64,000 bases of DNA from AP-15 sp963750195 (GCA_963750195.1 CAVVPS010000005.1:496001-560000); one strand, 5' to 3'. Numbered from the stretch's first letter, positions 35,950 to 46,203 are shown. The notes: generated from the letters alone by a model not told the origin. Program-made: numbers and translations.

Positions 35950-36825
35950 ATGCTCCCCCGCAAACGCAGCACCTTCTCGGCGATCGTCGACCGGCCACCG
36001 CTCAAACTGCCGGACCGCTCCCGGATCGTCGTGTGGACGATCGTCAATCTCGAATTCTGGTCGATCTCGCGACCGATGGCACGGCAGGTGCTGCCGGCAC
36101 CGACCCGCCAGTTGCTGCTGCCCGACGTGCCCAACTGGACTTGGCATGAATATGGGATGCGGGTCGGGGTTTGGCGCTTTTTCGATTTTTTCAGGCGCCT
36201 CGGCATTCGCCCCACCCTGTCGATCAATGCGCGGGTGTGCGAGGAATACGAGCGCGTGGCGCATGCGGCGCGCGAGGCGGGCTGGGAATTTATGGGCCAC
36301 GCCTGGGAACAGATGCCGATCCACAAAGTCGGCGACCAGGCGGCGATGATCGCCAAATCCTTGGATGTGCTCGGACGTTTCGCCGGCGTCAGACCCAAGG
36401 GATGGCTCGGGCCAGGGCTGACCGAAACCTACGAAACACCCGAGCTGCTGGCCGCAGCTGGCATCCAATATATCGGCGACTGGGTCTATGACGACGAACC
36501 GACCGAGATCCGCACCAAGCGCGGCCCGCTCGTCACCCTGCCTTACTCGGTCGAGCTGAACGACATCCCGATGATGCTCGTACAGCACCACGAGTCGGGA
36601 TATTTCACCCAGCGCTGCATCGATAGCTTCGAGCGGCTCTATGAGGAAGGCGCGGAGCGGGCCAAGATCATGGCGATCGCGATTCATCCCTATATCAGCG
36701 GCCAGCCGCACCGCATCAACTACCTCGAAGCCGTGTACGACCACATCTCCCACTACGCCGGGGTGCTGCACTGGAATGGGATCGAGATCCTCGACTGGTA
36801 TAGACGGGCGCGGGCCGGCGGATGA
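35950..36825 (+). CDS. Polysaccharide-deacetylase-fold protein (PuuE/allantoinase-like)
   Basis: A 291-residue NodB-like protein. It has NLEFWSISRPM in the first strand, PTLSINARVCEEYERVAHAA, the metal/active-site GHAWEQMPIHK, and GWLGPGLTETYETPELLAAA. PuuE-type relatives act on small cyclic amides (allantoin and the like) rather than sugars, and the sequence resembles these more. I chose the ATG giving MLPRKRSTF, because GGAG lies six bases before it. Four bases overlap with the following CoA-transferase, so this leads an operon with the aconitase X genes. Confidence 0.82.
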   Translation: MLPRKRSTFSAIVDRPPLKLPDRSRIVVWTIVNLEFWSISRPMARQVLPAPTRQLLLPDVPNWTWHEYGMRVGVWRFFDFFRRLGIRPTLSINARVCEEYERVAHAAREAGWEFMGHAWEQMPIHKVGDQAAMIAKSLDVLGRFAGVRPKGWLGPGLTETYETPELLAAAGIQYIGDWVYDDEPTEIRTKRGPLVTLPYSVELNDIPMMLVQHHESGYFTQRCIDSFERLYEEGAERAKIMAIAIHPYISGQPHRINYLEAVYDHISHYAGVLHWNGIEILDWYRRARAGG

Positions 36826-38051
36826 CTGAGCTAGAGAAGGCGAGCGAGACGAAGCCCGGTCCGCTTGCCGGGATTAACGTCATCGATCTGACAACGGTTG
36901 TGTTGGGGCCTCTGGCAACGCAGATCCTCGGCGATCTCGGCGCCGAGGTGATCAAGATCGAACCGCCGGACGGCGACATCATGCGCTATGCCGGCCCCGG
37001 GCGCCACCGCGAGATGGGCCATGTTTTTTTGAATCTCAATCGTAATAAGCGCTCTCTCTGCCTTGATTTGAAACGCGGCGAGGCGGCCGACGTATTGCTG
37101 GCGCTGGTGCGGCAGAGCGATGTCTTCATGCACAACATGCGCCCGCAGGCTATGGCGCGGCTGGGCTTTGCTTACGAACGACTGCGTGGCGTCAATCCAC
37201 GGCTGGTCTATTGCTCGGCGCACGGCTACGGGCAAGTCGGGCCGCTGGCCGACCGGCCGGCCTTCGACGACATCATCCAGGGTGCCAGCGGATTTGTTGC
37301 ATTGGAACAGGCGACTGGCGGCGAGGCGCGCTTTGTCCCGACTCTGGTCGGCGACAAGACCGTCGGGTTGACTATGGTCTATGCGGTCATGGCGGCGCTG
37401 GTGCAGCGCGAGCGCACCGGGGAGGGCCAGGCGGTCGAGGTGCCGATGCTCGAAACTATGACCGCCTTCGTCATGGCCGAGCATATGGGCGGACTGACCT
37501 TCGACCCGCCGATGGGACCGCCCGGCTATTCGCGCATGCTGGCGCCCGACAGGCGTCCGCACCGCACCGCCGACGGGCACATCTGCATCCTGCCGTACAG
37601 CGACCGGCATTGGCGGGATTTCTTCAGCATCGCCGGGCGGCCCGAACTTGCCGATGATCCGCGTCTTGCCGATGCGCAAAGCCGCAGCAGTCACGTCGCC
37701 GACCTCTATGCACTGATCGCCGAATGCGTACGCGGCAAGACAACTGGATATTGGCTTGCCAAACTCAAATCCGTCGATATTCCATGCGGGCCGGTCAACC
37801 AGTTGACCGAGTTGGCTGATGACGAACAGCTCGCTGCCGTCGATTTTTTCCCGCTGACCGACCATCCTTCGGAAGGCCGCATCCGGACGGTTCGGCCGCC
37901 GGTCCGGTTCGGCGATGCTGATTGCACCTTGCGTTATCACGCGCCGCGCCTCGGCGAGCACTCGCGCGAGATCCTGCGCGAGGCGGGGCTTGGCGCGAGG
38001 GAGGTCGAGGACCTGATCTCCCGTGGGATTGCGATTGCCGGGCCAAAGTAA
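36822..38051 (+). CDS. CaiB/BaiF family III CoA-transferase
   Basis: A 409-residue CoA-transferase, intact. INVIDLTTVVLGPLATQILG, DLGAEVIKIEPPDGDIMRYA, LNLNRNKRSLCLDLKRGE and the catalytic Asp in DRPAFDDIIQGASG are plain family marks. The chain overlaps the deacetylase by four bases and is followed six bases later by aconitase X. Its acid substrate probably belongs to the same route, but this cannot be read from the sequence. It is distinct from the other copy at 3436. Confidence 0.88.
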   Translation: MTELEKASETKPGPLAGINVIDLTTVVLGPLATQILGDLGAEVIKIEPPDGDIMRYAGPGRHREMGHVFLNLNRNKRSLCLDLKRGEAADVLLALVRQSDVFMHNMRPQAMARLGFAYERLRGVNPRLVYCSAHGYGQVGPLADRPAFDDIIQGASGFVALEQATGGEARFVPTLVGDKTVGLTMVYAVMAALVQRERTGEGQAVEVPMLETMTAFVMAEHMGGLTFDPPMGPPGYSRMLAPDRRPHRTADGHICILPYSDRHWRDFFSIAGRPELADDPRLADAQSRSSHVADLYALIAECVRGKTTGYWLAKLKSVDIPCGPVNQLTELADDEQLAAVDFFPLTDHPSEGRIRTVRPPVRFGDADCTLRYHAPRLGEHSREILREAGLGAREVEDLISRGIAIAGPK

Positions 38052-38057
38052 CACGCG

Positions 38058-39291
38058 ATGCGGCTGACTGACGAGGAGCGGGCGATGCTGGCCGGCGAGC
38101 TTGGCGAACCGAGGCGCTGGGCGATCGCACACCAGATCGCCGTTGGCGAGTTCTTCGACGCCGCTGACTTCGTCCCGGTCTCGCAAGCGCACATCATGGC
38201 CGACACCGAATCCCTGGGCGAGGCCGGAGTGCGGTTTCTCGAAGGCCTCGCGGGAGCCCCCAAAAACGAGTGGCGCGTGCGGGTCCCGACGATCACCGAT
38301 CCGCGCGGCATCGACTTCAGGATCTATCGCCGGCTCGGGCAGAGCGAATGGATGGTGGCGCTCGAGCGGCGGGCGATCGACGCCCTCGCGCGCGTTCGGC
38401 GTGCTGATGACCGATACCTGCATCAACTATCAGACCGTCATGGCGCCCGTGCGTGGTGACCATGTGGCCTATGGCGACACCGGGGTCGTGATCTATTCGA
38501 ACAGCGTCTTTGGCGCGCGCAGCAATTTTGAGGGCGGGCCTTCGGCGCTGGCCGCGGCGTTAACCGGCCGCACCCCCCGCTACGGCTATCACCTCGGTAA
38601 ATGCCGCCGCTCCACGAGGCGGTTCCGGCTGACCGACAGGCCACGCGATTTCAGCGAATGGGGGGCTGTCGGTGGCATCGTCGGCGAGGCCTGCGGCTCG
38701 TATTGGCAAGTGCCGGTCATCGACGGTATCGCCGAAATCCCGAGCTCCGACGACTTGAAGCATTTCGGCACCGCGCTAGCGAGCTTCGGCTCGGTGGCGT
38801 TGTTTCACATGCCCGGCATCACCGCCGAGGACGCCGCCTTTGCCGGGCCGATGACCGAAGCCGTGGCCATCGGCCGTGTCGAGATCGACGCCTTTGTCGC
38901 TCGCTATGCCGCAGCGGGCGACAAGCTCGATGTCGTCGTGTTCGGCGCGCCGCAATTATCGTTGTTCGAGATCGAGGCTGTGGCGCAGACGCTCGACGGA
39001 CGCCAGGTCCACCCAGAAACGACAATGCTCATCACCACTTCGCCCGAGATCAAGCATGCCGCGGACCGGATGGGCCTGACCCAGCGGATCGAGGCGGCGG
39101 GCGCCGTCGTCGCGCAAGGCATCTGCTTTTACCAGAGCTATGCCCGTGAGATGGCCGAGGCCAATGGTTGGACCCGGCTGATGACCAATTCGGCCAAGCT
39201 CGTCAACATCATCGGCGGTTATGGCTATCAGCCGAGCCTGGCCAGCCTCGAGCGCTGCGTCGACGCGGCTGTGGCCGGCCGGATCCTGTGA
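38058..39291 (+). pseudogene. Aconitase X (AcnX) large domain, split by a +1 frameshift
   Basis: The two frames join to a protein of about 410 residues, of the size of AcnX large subunits. These proteins dehydrate hydroxyproline derivatives or mevalonate 5-phosphate. The first frame holds LTDEERAMLAGELG and VSQAHIMADTESLGEAG. It breaks after RRAIDALAR; the second continues FGVLMTDTCINYQTVMAP with the likely cluster Cys, then SNSVFGARSNFEGG and the end LVNIIGGYGYQPSLASLERC. An extra base within the CG-repeat at 38384-38394 is enough. It overlaps the small subunit by one base (TGATG). Confidence 0.83.
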
Positions 39292-39709
39292 TGCCGATCC
39301 TGTTGCGCTGTCACAAGGGCGTCGGCCCGGCGGTCGTGGGCATCGCGCTCGTCGCTCCCGACAATTTCAGTGCGCGCTACGATCTCGACCGCGCCCGAGG
39401 GGTATTCTCGCGGCCGAGCCACAAGTTGGCCGGCGAGAGCTATGTCGACCGGATCCTGGTTCTCGACAACGCCAAGGCGGGGTCGCTACCGCCTGGATGC
39501 TGCACGAAATGGCGGCGCGCACGATTGTGCCGCGGGCATTGATCTTCAACCACGTCAACCCGATTCTGGCGCAGGGTGCCGCTTTCGCCAACGTCGCGCT
39601 GGTCGACCGCTTCGCCGACGGCGACGTGACTAGGCTGTTCCGCACCGGCGACGAAGTGCGCGTCGATCCTGCTACCGGCATCGTTGAAATCCTGAACCGC
39701 GACGAGTGA
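39291..39709 (+). pseudogene. Aconitase X small (swivel, DUF126) subunit, split by a -1 frameshift
   Basis: The first frame has the swivel-domain start CHKGVGPAVVGIALVAPDNF and SHKLAGESYVDRILVLDNAK. The family sequence continues in the next frame as GGVATAWMLHEMAARTIVPR, IFNHVNPILAQGAAFANV and ends EVRVDPATGIVEILNRDE. One G is missing at about 39475-39477 (AAGGCGG for AAGGGCGG). Together this gives about 139 residues, the normal length. It follows the large subunit and should form one enzyme with it. Confidence 0.83.
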
Positions 39710-39767
39710 GGATTTTTGCTTCGAAGCCCCATATTTGACCGGATGGCGTGAGCCTGGAGGCAGCACG

Positions 39768-40832
39768 ATGTCGACGACGTACCGCTACACACTTCCGGTC
39801 GAGCAGACCGAGTGGAAGTTCGACGGCAATACCGAAACCTGCTTTACCTGGGAATACGACGCGCCGCGTGAGGCGCTGCTCCAGCTTTATTCCAAGGGCA
39901 AAAAGCAGCAATGGGACGCGGCCGAGCGGATCGACTGGTCACAGGACCTCGATCCGGAAAACCCAATGATGCTCGACGACCGGGTCGTCCACATCTTCGG
40001 CACCGACCTTTGGGACCGGATGACCGATAAAGAACGCAGTCGGGTTCGCCACCATCTGCAGGCATCGCAGATCTCGCAATTCATGCACGGCGAGCAGGGC
40101 GCGCTGATCGCGACAGCGAAGATCGTGCAAACGGTTCCCGATCTCGATGCGAAATTCTATGCCGCGACCCAGGTGATGGACGAGGCGCGGCATGTCGAAG
40201 CCTATTCGCGACTACTCCACGAAAAATTCGAGCTCGCGTATCCGATCACCCCGGGGTTGAAGGCGTTGCTCGATGACGGGCTGACCGACAGCCGCTGGGA
40301 CATGACCTATCTGACGATGCAGATCCTGATCGAAGGTTTGGCGTTAGCGGCGTTCCAGCGCATCCGCGACCAGTCGAAGAATCCGCTCGCGGCTGCGGTC
40401 AACGCCTATGTGATGCAGGACGAGGCGCGGCACGTCGCGTTCGGCCGGCTCGCCTTGCGTGACTTCTACCCGCAACTCAGCGAGGCCGAGCGCAAGGAAC
40501 GCGAAGATTTCGTTGTCGCTGCGTGCTGGCACATGCGCGACCGGTTTAATCAGCGGGAGGTTTGGCAACAGCTTGGCCTGCCGGTCGAGGAATGCCTGCG
40601 GATCGTCGATCAATCCGAGTCAATGAAAGTGTTTCGTAGCCGCATCTTTAGCCGCATCGTCCCAACAGTTAAGGATATCGGGCTGTGGGGCCCGCAAGTG
40701 CAGGAGGCATTCGCGGCGATGGGGGCAATCGAGTTCGCCAAGGTCGATGCCGGCGCGTTATTGGAGAACGATGCCCGAGTGGCAGAGGATTTCGACGCGG
40801 GCCTGCGGATGCGTGACGCCGCGCCGCCTTAG
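39768..40832 (+). CDS. Ferritin-like diiron protein (ribonucleotide-reductase-R2/AurF-like)
   Basis: A 354-residue all-helical protein with two ferritin-type metal motifs. FMHGEQGALIATAKI supplies the first Glu, and QVMDEARHVEAYSRLL the Glu and His. A second pair follows in MQILIEGLALAAF and VMQDEARHVAFGRLALRD. This is the set for a carboxylate-bridged diiron centre, as in AurF-type oxygenases and R2-like oxidases. A GGAGG lies seven bases before the ATG of MSTTYRYTLP. Downstream of AcnX, 58 bases away, it may be part of the same unit; the substrate is unknown. Confidence 0.82.
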   Translation: MSTTYRYTLPVEQTEWKFDGNTETCFTWEYDAPREALLQLYSKGKKQQWDAAERIDWSQDLDPENPMMLDDRVVHIFGTDLWDRMTDKERSRVRHHLQASQISQFMHGEQGALIATAKIVQTVPDLDAKFYAATQVMDEARHVEAYSRLLHEKFELAYPITPGLKALLDDGLTDSRWDMTYLTMQILIEGLALAAFQRIRDQSKNPLAAAVNAYVMQDEARHVAFGRLALRDFYPQLSEAERKEREDFVVAACWHMRDRFNQREVWQQLGLPVEECLRIVDQSESMKVFRSRIFSRIVPTVKDIGLWGPQVQEAFAAMGAIEFAKVDAGALLENDARVAEDFDAGLRMRDAAPP

Positions 40833-40847
40833 CGAGGCAGGGGAGGG

Positions 40848-42191
40848 TTAATCCGGCAGCCCGAAGACCTCCTCCGGCTGGTAGAGGCCGCGGACCGGCT
40901 GGAAGCCCAGCGAGACCAGTGGGCGCGGGCAGATCTCGGCGAAGGCGGAAGAGGTCAACAACGGGCGTGAGAGGCGCTTGGTCAGGCCCTCGATGCGCGA
41001 TGCTAAGTTGACCGCCGGCCCGATCACAGTGAAGTCGAGGCGGTCGGCCGAGCCGACATTGCCGTAGATGACCTCGCCCAAATGCAGCCCGATGCCGGCG
41101 CGCACCTCGCTCCGCGCGCTTTCCCGGCGTTCCCGATTGATCGCGGCGAGACGTTCGAGCCCTTGGGTGGCGGCGTCGAGCGCACGCAAGCTCGAAGGCG
41201 TGAAATCCTCGTCGTCGTCGGCCGGGAAGATCGCGAGCACCCCATCGCCCATGAATTTCAGGATTTCGCCTTTGTTTTCTTGGATCGGAGATCCGATCGC
41301 GTCGAAATAATCGTCGAGCAGTTCGATAACCGCATCGCCCGGCAAGCGGTCCGACAAACCAGTGAAGTTGCGCATATCGGTCATCATGATGACCGCGCGC
41401 ATCCGCTCGCCCTGCGCCCGCAGGATCTGGCCGGCGAGGATGCGCCGCCCAGCCTGCGGCCCAAGATAGGTATCGAGGAGACTGGTGCTGATCCGGCGCT
41501 CCGCGCGCGTCTCGGCGATCGCGGCCAAAGCCGGATTAATGTCCTCGAGTGCCGCGATGTCGGCGTCCCCGAACCCGTCCGGCCGCTCGGTCGCCCAGGT
41601 CACCACCGGGAAGCGGCGAAAGGTGCGGTTCAACGGCAGCGCAAAATAATCGGTCCCACCGGCCTTGCGAATTCTCTCCAGCAGCGGGAATTCCGGAACC
41701 GGGTGGTTGAGCCGCCGGCGGAACGGCGTCCCGCGTTCGATCGTGGCCCGGATCGGGCTCAGACGATATTCGTCGGTGTCGTCAGAGCCATGCAGAATGC
41801 TGTATTGCTCGACGATCTTGCGGTCCCGCAACCAGCGCACGCCGATGCCGCGAATTTGCGGGTGCAGTACGCCCACATGATATGTGGCACGCCACAGCGG
41901 CACACCGTCGCCAAGGAGCCGCCAGCACAGCTCGTCAAATAGTTCGACTCCGCTGTCGATGTGCGGCCCCTCCACAAGCAACCAGCGCGTAATCTGTCCA
42001 CCCTGGATCGGTGCGCCCAGGCCGGTATAAGCGCCCTCGGTGCGGAAGAACTCTTCCCCGCTGGTCCGCGGTGTCGGCTCGGCGGGTTCGGCGAGGGAAA
42101 GCGTCGCGGACAGTTTTGTGTCCCTTCGTCTGTTGAAAGGCAATCGGCATACGCCGTGGGAGGCAGAACCGCCGATAGATAGGCGCGCCAT
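40848..42191 (-). CDS. Class III adenylate/guanylate cyclase
   Basis: About 447 residues. The N-terminal 270 have no domain I can name, though HVGVLHPQIRGIGVRWLRDR and the surrounding pattern are seen before cyclase domains in this class. The C-terminal cyclase domain has the metal Asp in MMTDMRNFTGLSDRLPGDAV and the second Asp in KFMGDGVLAIFP. GLHLGEVIYGNVGS and the transition-state VIGPAVNLASRIE complete it. It should make cAMP or cGMP. The start is unclear; a TTG at 42230 extends the frame. It is divergent from the gamma-glutamyltransferase gene. Confidence 0.82.
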   Translation of the reverse strand: MARLSIGGSASHGVCRLPFNRRRDTKLSATLSLAEPAEPTPRTSGEEFFRTEGAYTGLGAPIQGGQITRWLLVEGPHIDSGVELFDELCWRLLGDGVPLWRATYHVGVLHPQIRGIGVRWLRDRKIVEQYSILHGSDDTDEYRLSPIRATIERGTPFRRRLNHPVPEFPLLERIRKAGGTDYFALPLNRTFRRFPVVTWATERPDGFGDADIAALEDINPALAAIAETRAERRISTSLLDTYLGPQAGRRILAGQILRAQGERMRAVIMMTDMRNFTGLSDRLPGDAVIELLDDYFDAIGSPIQENKGEILKFMGDGVLAIFPADDDEDFTPSSLRALDAATQGLERLAAINRERRESARSEVRAGIGLHLGEVIYGNVGSADRLDFTVIGPAVNLASRIEGLTKRLSRPLLTSSAFAEICPRPLVSLGFQPVRGLYQPEEVFGLPD

Positions 42192-42270
42192 TGACCGATT
42201 GCGATGGGCGGACGTTTCGCTGACGGGCAACGTGCTCTACCCTGAGCGAAGCGACAACGCGGAGGAAGCG

Positions 42271-44079
42271 ATGGCGGCCTTTACCACTCGACCCGAGATC
42301 CGAGGCACTTTTGGCGCCGTCGCCTCGACGCATTGGCTGGCCTCTGCGGTCGGCATGAGCATCCTGGAAAAGGGCGGCAACGCTTTTGATGCCGCGGCTG
42401 CCGCCGGTTTCATGTTGCAAGTGGTCGAGCCGCATCTGAACGGCCCCCTGGGCGAGGCGCCGATCCTAGTGTGGAACGAGGCCGGCCGCCGCTGCGACAT
42501 GATCTGCGGTCAGGGAGTGGCGCCCGCTGCTGCGACGATAGGTCATTTCCGCGGGCTCGGTCTCGACCTGATCCCTGGGACCGGGCTGCTCGCCGCCCCG
42601 GTCCCCGGCGCATTCGGCGGCTGGATGCGGCTGCTGCGCGATTGGGGGACGCTGCCGCTCAGCGAAATCCTGGCGCCGGCGATCGGCTATGCCGAGAATG
42701 GCTACCCGGTGGTCGACCGCGTCAGCGAGTTCGATCGCGGTGATGGCCGAGATGTTCCATCGCGAATGGCCGAGCTCGGCCTCGGTCTATTTGCCGCACG
42801 GTAAGCCGCCGGTACCGGGGCGTCTGTTTTGCAATCCAGCTCTCGCCGCGACTTATCGCCGGGTTCTCGCCGAAGCCGGCGCCGGGAGTCGCGAAGGCCA
42901 GATCGAGCACGCCCGCGCCGCGTGGTATCGCGGATTTGTCGCCGAGGCGATCGATCGGTTTTGCCGGCACGAAAAGGTGCTCGATTCCTCGGGCCGGCGC
43001 CATGGCGGGCTGTTGACCGGCGATGACCTTGCACACTGGGAGGCCCCGGTCGAGGCGCCGGTCGGCTTCGATTACCGTGACTGGACCGTGATGAAGGGCG
43101 GGCCGTGGAGCCAGGGGCCGGTTCTGCTGCAGACCTTGGCGCTGCTTCAGGGGTTCGATCTCGATGATCTCGATCCGCTCGGACCGGATTTCGTCCACAT
43201 CGTTGCCGAATGCTGGAAACTTGCCTTTGCCGATCGCGAGGCTTGGTACGGCGATCCCGACTTCGTCGACGTGCCGATGCGCACCTTGCTTAGTGCCGCT
43301 TACAACGATGCCCGGCGCAAACTGATCGGCGACCGCGCCTCGTTGGAGCTGTGCCCCGGGCGTCCGGACGACCGCGTGCCGCGGATGCTGGTCGGGGGCC
43401 GCGAAGCCGCGATTTCGGGCACCGTCATCGGAGAGCCCACGATTGGCGGGATCGGCGAGCCGACGATGACTCGGCAAGGCGTCGTGGTCGGCGACACCTG
43501 CCATGTCGATGTCGTCGACCGCTGGGGCAACATGGTCTCGGCGACGCCGTCGGGTGGCTGGCTGCAAAGCTCGCCGGTTATCCCCGAGCTGGGTTTTTGC
43601 CTAGGCACGCGGATGCAGATGTTCTGGTTAGAGGAGGGGCTGCCGGCGAGCTTGATGCCCGGCAAGCGCCCACGCAGCACCTTGTCGCCGTCGATGGCGT
43701 TCAAGGACGGTGCCCCCGCTCTCGCCTTCGGGACCCCGGTGGCGATCAGCAGGACCAGTGGTCGGCCCTGATGTTCGTGCACCACGTCGATCACCGCATG
43801 AATTTGCAGGAGGCGATCGAGTGCCCGGCCTTTCACACCGAGCACATGCCCAGCTCGTTCTACCCGCGCGCTGCGAAGCCGGGTCTCTTGGCGCTCGAAG
43901 GACGCTTTCCCGAAGAGACGCGCGCCTACCTCGCCCAGCGCGGCCACCGCCTGACAGTCGGCGCGCCGTGGTCGGAGGGCCGGCTGTCCGCCTGCGCCCG
44001 GGAAGAAACCCCCGAAGGGCGAGTGCTCAAGGCCGCTGCCAATCCGCGCGGCATGCAGGGCTATGCGGTCGGGCGTTAA
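42271..44079 (+). pseudogene. Gamma-glutamyltransferase homologue, with two frameshifts
   Basis: Three frames join into one Ntn-hydrolase of about 600 residues. Frame one has GAVASTHWLASAVGMSILEK and GGNAFDAAAAAGF, then breaks near 42730 (an extra T). Frame two runs from SIAVMAEMFHREWPSSA through ECWKLAFADREAWYGD to the nucleophile segment GDTCHVDVVDRWGNM and the oxyanion region of MVSATPSGGW. It breaks near 43733-43739 (a missing G). The end RMNLQEAIECPAFHTEHM is in frame three. The Thr before the CHVD segment would be the autoprocessing nucleophile. It sits divergent from the cyclase. Confidence 0.83.
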
Positions 44080-44192
44080 TCGGAAAAGCGAGGTTCTGGC
44101 AAGCTCTCGGGGGCAATGAATACGGTCAAATCCGTGGGCTGCACGCCTGAGAGCTGGATCCGGCCATAGCGGCACGCTACGGCTTCAGCCGG

Positions 44193-45137
44193 TCATCCGC
44201 CAACCGTGCCCTGGGTTTCGACGTATAGCGAATAGATCGACTGGCTCGCAGCCATGAACAGGCGGTTGCGCTTAATCCCGCCGAAACAGACATTGGCGCA
44301 GCGCTCGGGGAGCATGATGCGGCCGATTAGGGCGCCATCTGGAGCAAAGACGGCGACACCGTCCTCGGCCTCTCCGCCGGAGAAGGCGCACCAGACATTG
44401 CCGTGGACATCGACGCGGATGCCATCGGTGCCGCCGGGCTCGGCATTAAAAAACAGGCGCCCGTTAACGGCTCTCGTGCCGTTGTCTACAATGTCGTAGA
44501 CTTGGACCGTTCGCGGTCCCAGCGCTCCCGGCGTGTCAACGACATAAAGCAATTTCTCGTCGGGAGAAAAAGCGAGACCATTCGGCCGCTTCATGTCGCC
44601 GATCGCAACCGTCATTTCGCCAGTGGCGGGATCGAGGCGGTAGACGCGCAGCGGCAATTCCCATGGCGCGGTATGGCCGAGATAATTGCCGCGCGTGCCG
44701 GCGCCGTTGTCGCTGAACCAGATCGAGCCATCGGACTTGACGGCGACGTCGTTCGGCGCGGTTAGCCGCTTGCCGTCGAAGGCATCGGCCAGCACCGTGA
44801 TCGTGCCATCATATTCGGTGCGGGTCAGTCGTTGCGCGTCCATCTCGCAGGTCACCAGCCGGCCCTGGCGGTCGCGGGTATTGCCGTTGGCATAGTGCGA
44901 CGGCTTGCGGAAGAGGCTGACCGCGCTGGTTTCCTCCTCCCATTTCATGATCCGGTCGTTGGGGATGTCGCTCCACAACAAAAACCGGCCGTCGCCGAAC
45001 CACACGGGGTCCTCGTTGAAGCGGCAACCGGTGGCGATCCGCTCGACCGCCGCATTGCCGAGCACCAGCGACGAAAAGCGCGGGTCGAGGATTTTGATGC
45101 TGGGATCGGGATAGCGCACGATTTCCAAATCCATCAT
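44193..45137 (-). CDS. SMP-30/gluconolactonase-family lactonase
   Basis: A 314-residue six-bladed propeller. The metal-site Glu is in RFNEDPVWFGDGRFLLWSD, the Asn in LTAPNDVAVKSDG, and the Asp in NGLAFSPDEKLLYVVDTP. WFSDNGAGTRGNYLG is another family mark. It should open a sugar or other lactone, probably in the cytoplasm. GGGAGG before the ATG fixes the start at MMDLEIVRYPD; about 65 residues of open frame further up overlap the upstream dehydrogenase gene. It is the second gene of a pair with that dehydrogenase, 19 bases apart. Confidence 0.88.
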   Translation of the reverse strand: MMDLEIVRYPDPSIKILDPRFSSLVLGNAAVERIATGCRFNEDPVWFGDGRFLLWSDIPNDRIMKWEEETSAVSLFRKPSHYANGNTRDRQGRLVTCEMDAQRLTRTEYDGTITVLADAFDGKRLTAPNDVAVKSDGSIWFSDNGAGTRGNYLGHTAPWELPLRVYRLDPATGEMTVAIGDMKRPNGLAFSPDEKLLYVVDTPGALGPRTVQVYDIVDNGTRAVNGRLFFNAEPGGTDGIRVDVHGNVWCAFSGGEAEDGVAVFAPDGALIGRIMLPERCANVCFGGIKRNRLFMAASQSIYSLYVETQGTVGG

Positions 45138-45156
45138 CTCGCCATCCTCCCTTAGC

Positions 45157-46203
45157 TCAGGAATTCGGGCCGCGCTCCATCGACACCGGCTGCCAGCGCT
45201 TGAGGCCGCTATCCGCGAGCACCGACGGGTTGACGCACGACATCGGCCACTTGCCGGAAAGCGCCAGCGACAATTCAAGACCGACCCGCCGGCGGCGCGC
45301 GGGGTCGAACCGGGCCGTGGCCGAGGCGACATGCGCGGTCAGGATCACATTGTCCATACGCAGCAGCGGGTTGTTGCCTCCCGGAGGCTCCTGCTCGAGC
45401 ACGTCGAGCCCGGCAGCGGCGATCATTCCCTCGTCGAGTGCCTTGATCAGCGCTGCCTCGTCGGTGGTCGGCCCGCGCCCGGTGCTGACATAGATCGCCG
45501 TTTTCTTCATCTGGCGGAAATGCTCTTCACGTATCAGCCGATTGGCGCTCTCCGTCGCCGGCGTGTGCATCGAGAGGATGTCGGCGCGGGCCAGCAGTTC
45601 CGCCAGGCTGACCGGTTCAACCCCGCGCTCGACCATGACGATCTCTTCGATATACGGGTCGTAGGCGATGACGTGGAGGCCGAATGGCTTGGCCCTTTCG
45701 GCGACCGCACGGGCGACGTGACCGAACGCGATAAGGCCGAGGGTCATGCCGCGAAGGCGCGGGATCTTGAGCAGCGCCGGCCGCCCCTCGGCCCAGCGCC
45801 CATCGCGGACCATCCGGTCCTGTTCGATCAGGCGGCGATGGGTCGCGAGGATCAGGGTCATCGCGTGATCAGCGACCTCTTCGATAAAGGTGTCGGGACA
45901 ATTGGTGACGGGTATGCCCTTCATCGTTGCCGCGTCGACATCGACGCTGTCGACCCCGACGCTGCCCAGCGAGATGATTTTGCAGCGCTGCAGCCCGTCG
46001 ATCATCTTCTTGGTAATGCGCCGGCCCTTGGCGTAGAGCGCGTCGGCATCTTTCGCGGCCGCGACGAATTCGTCCTCAGATCCGGCCGGGACCTCATAGA
46101 TCTCGGCATCGATCGGCGTCAGTGCCTCCATCTCGTAGCCATAGCCGCCGCCGGCGACGGTGAAACTTGCCCCGGCCGGAGTCGCGATCCTGAACTTGGC
46201 CAA
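45157..46203 (-). CDS. D-2-hydroxyacid dehydrogenase
   Basis: A 348-residue NAD(P)-dependent reductase. The glycine-rich motif reads LGLIAFGHVARAVAERAKPF, so one usual glycine of G-x-G-x2-G is replaced (I-A-F-G). The catalytic Arg is in YVSTGRGPTTDEAAL, Glu in GLDVLEQEPP, and His in ILTAHVASATARFD. It should reduce a 2-oxoacid. With the lactonase downstream it may belong to a sugar-acid route, which is inference. Sequence motifs suggest the phosphoglycerate-dehydrogenase-like subgroup. Confidence 0.87.
   Translation of the reverse strand: MAKFRIATPAGASFTVAGGGYGYEMEALTPIDAEIYEVPAGSEDEFVAAAKDADALYAKGRRITKKMIDGLQRCKIISLGSVGVDSVDVDAATMKGIPVTNCPDTFIEEVADHAMTLILATHRRLIEQDRMVRDGRWAEGRPALLKIPRLRGMTLGLIAFGHVARAVAERAKPFGLHVIAYDPYIEEIVMVERGVEPVSLAELLARADILSMHTPATESANRLIREEHFRQMKKTAIYVSTGRGPTTDEAALIKALDEGMIAAAGLDVLEQEPPGGNNPLLRMDNVILTAHVASATARFDPARRRRVGLELSLALSGKWPMSCVNPSVLADSGLKRWQPVSMERGPNS

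Noticed and set aside
35740..36771. Long N-terminal extension of the RRM gene
   Set aside because: It is antisense to the deacetylase; the RRM start is fixed by its own binding site at 35739.
36831..38426. 531-codon frame antisense to the CoA-transferase and AcnX genes
   Set aside because: Both genes are recognised on the plus strand; the frame is a shadow.
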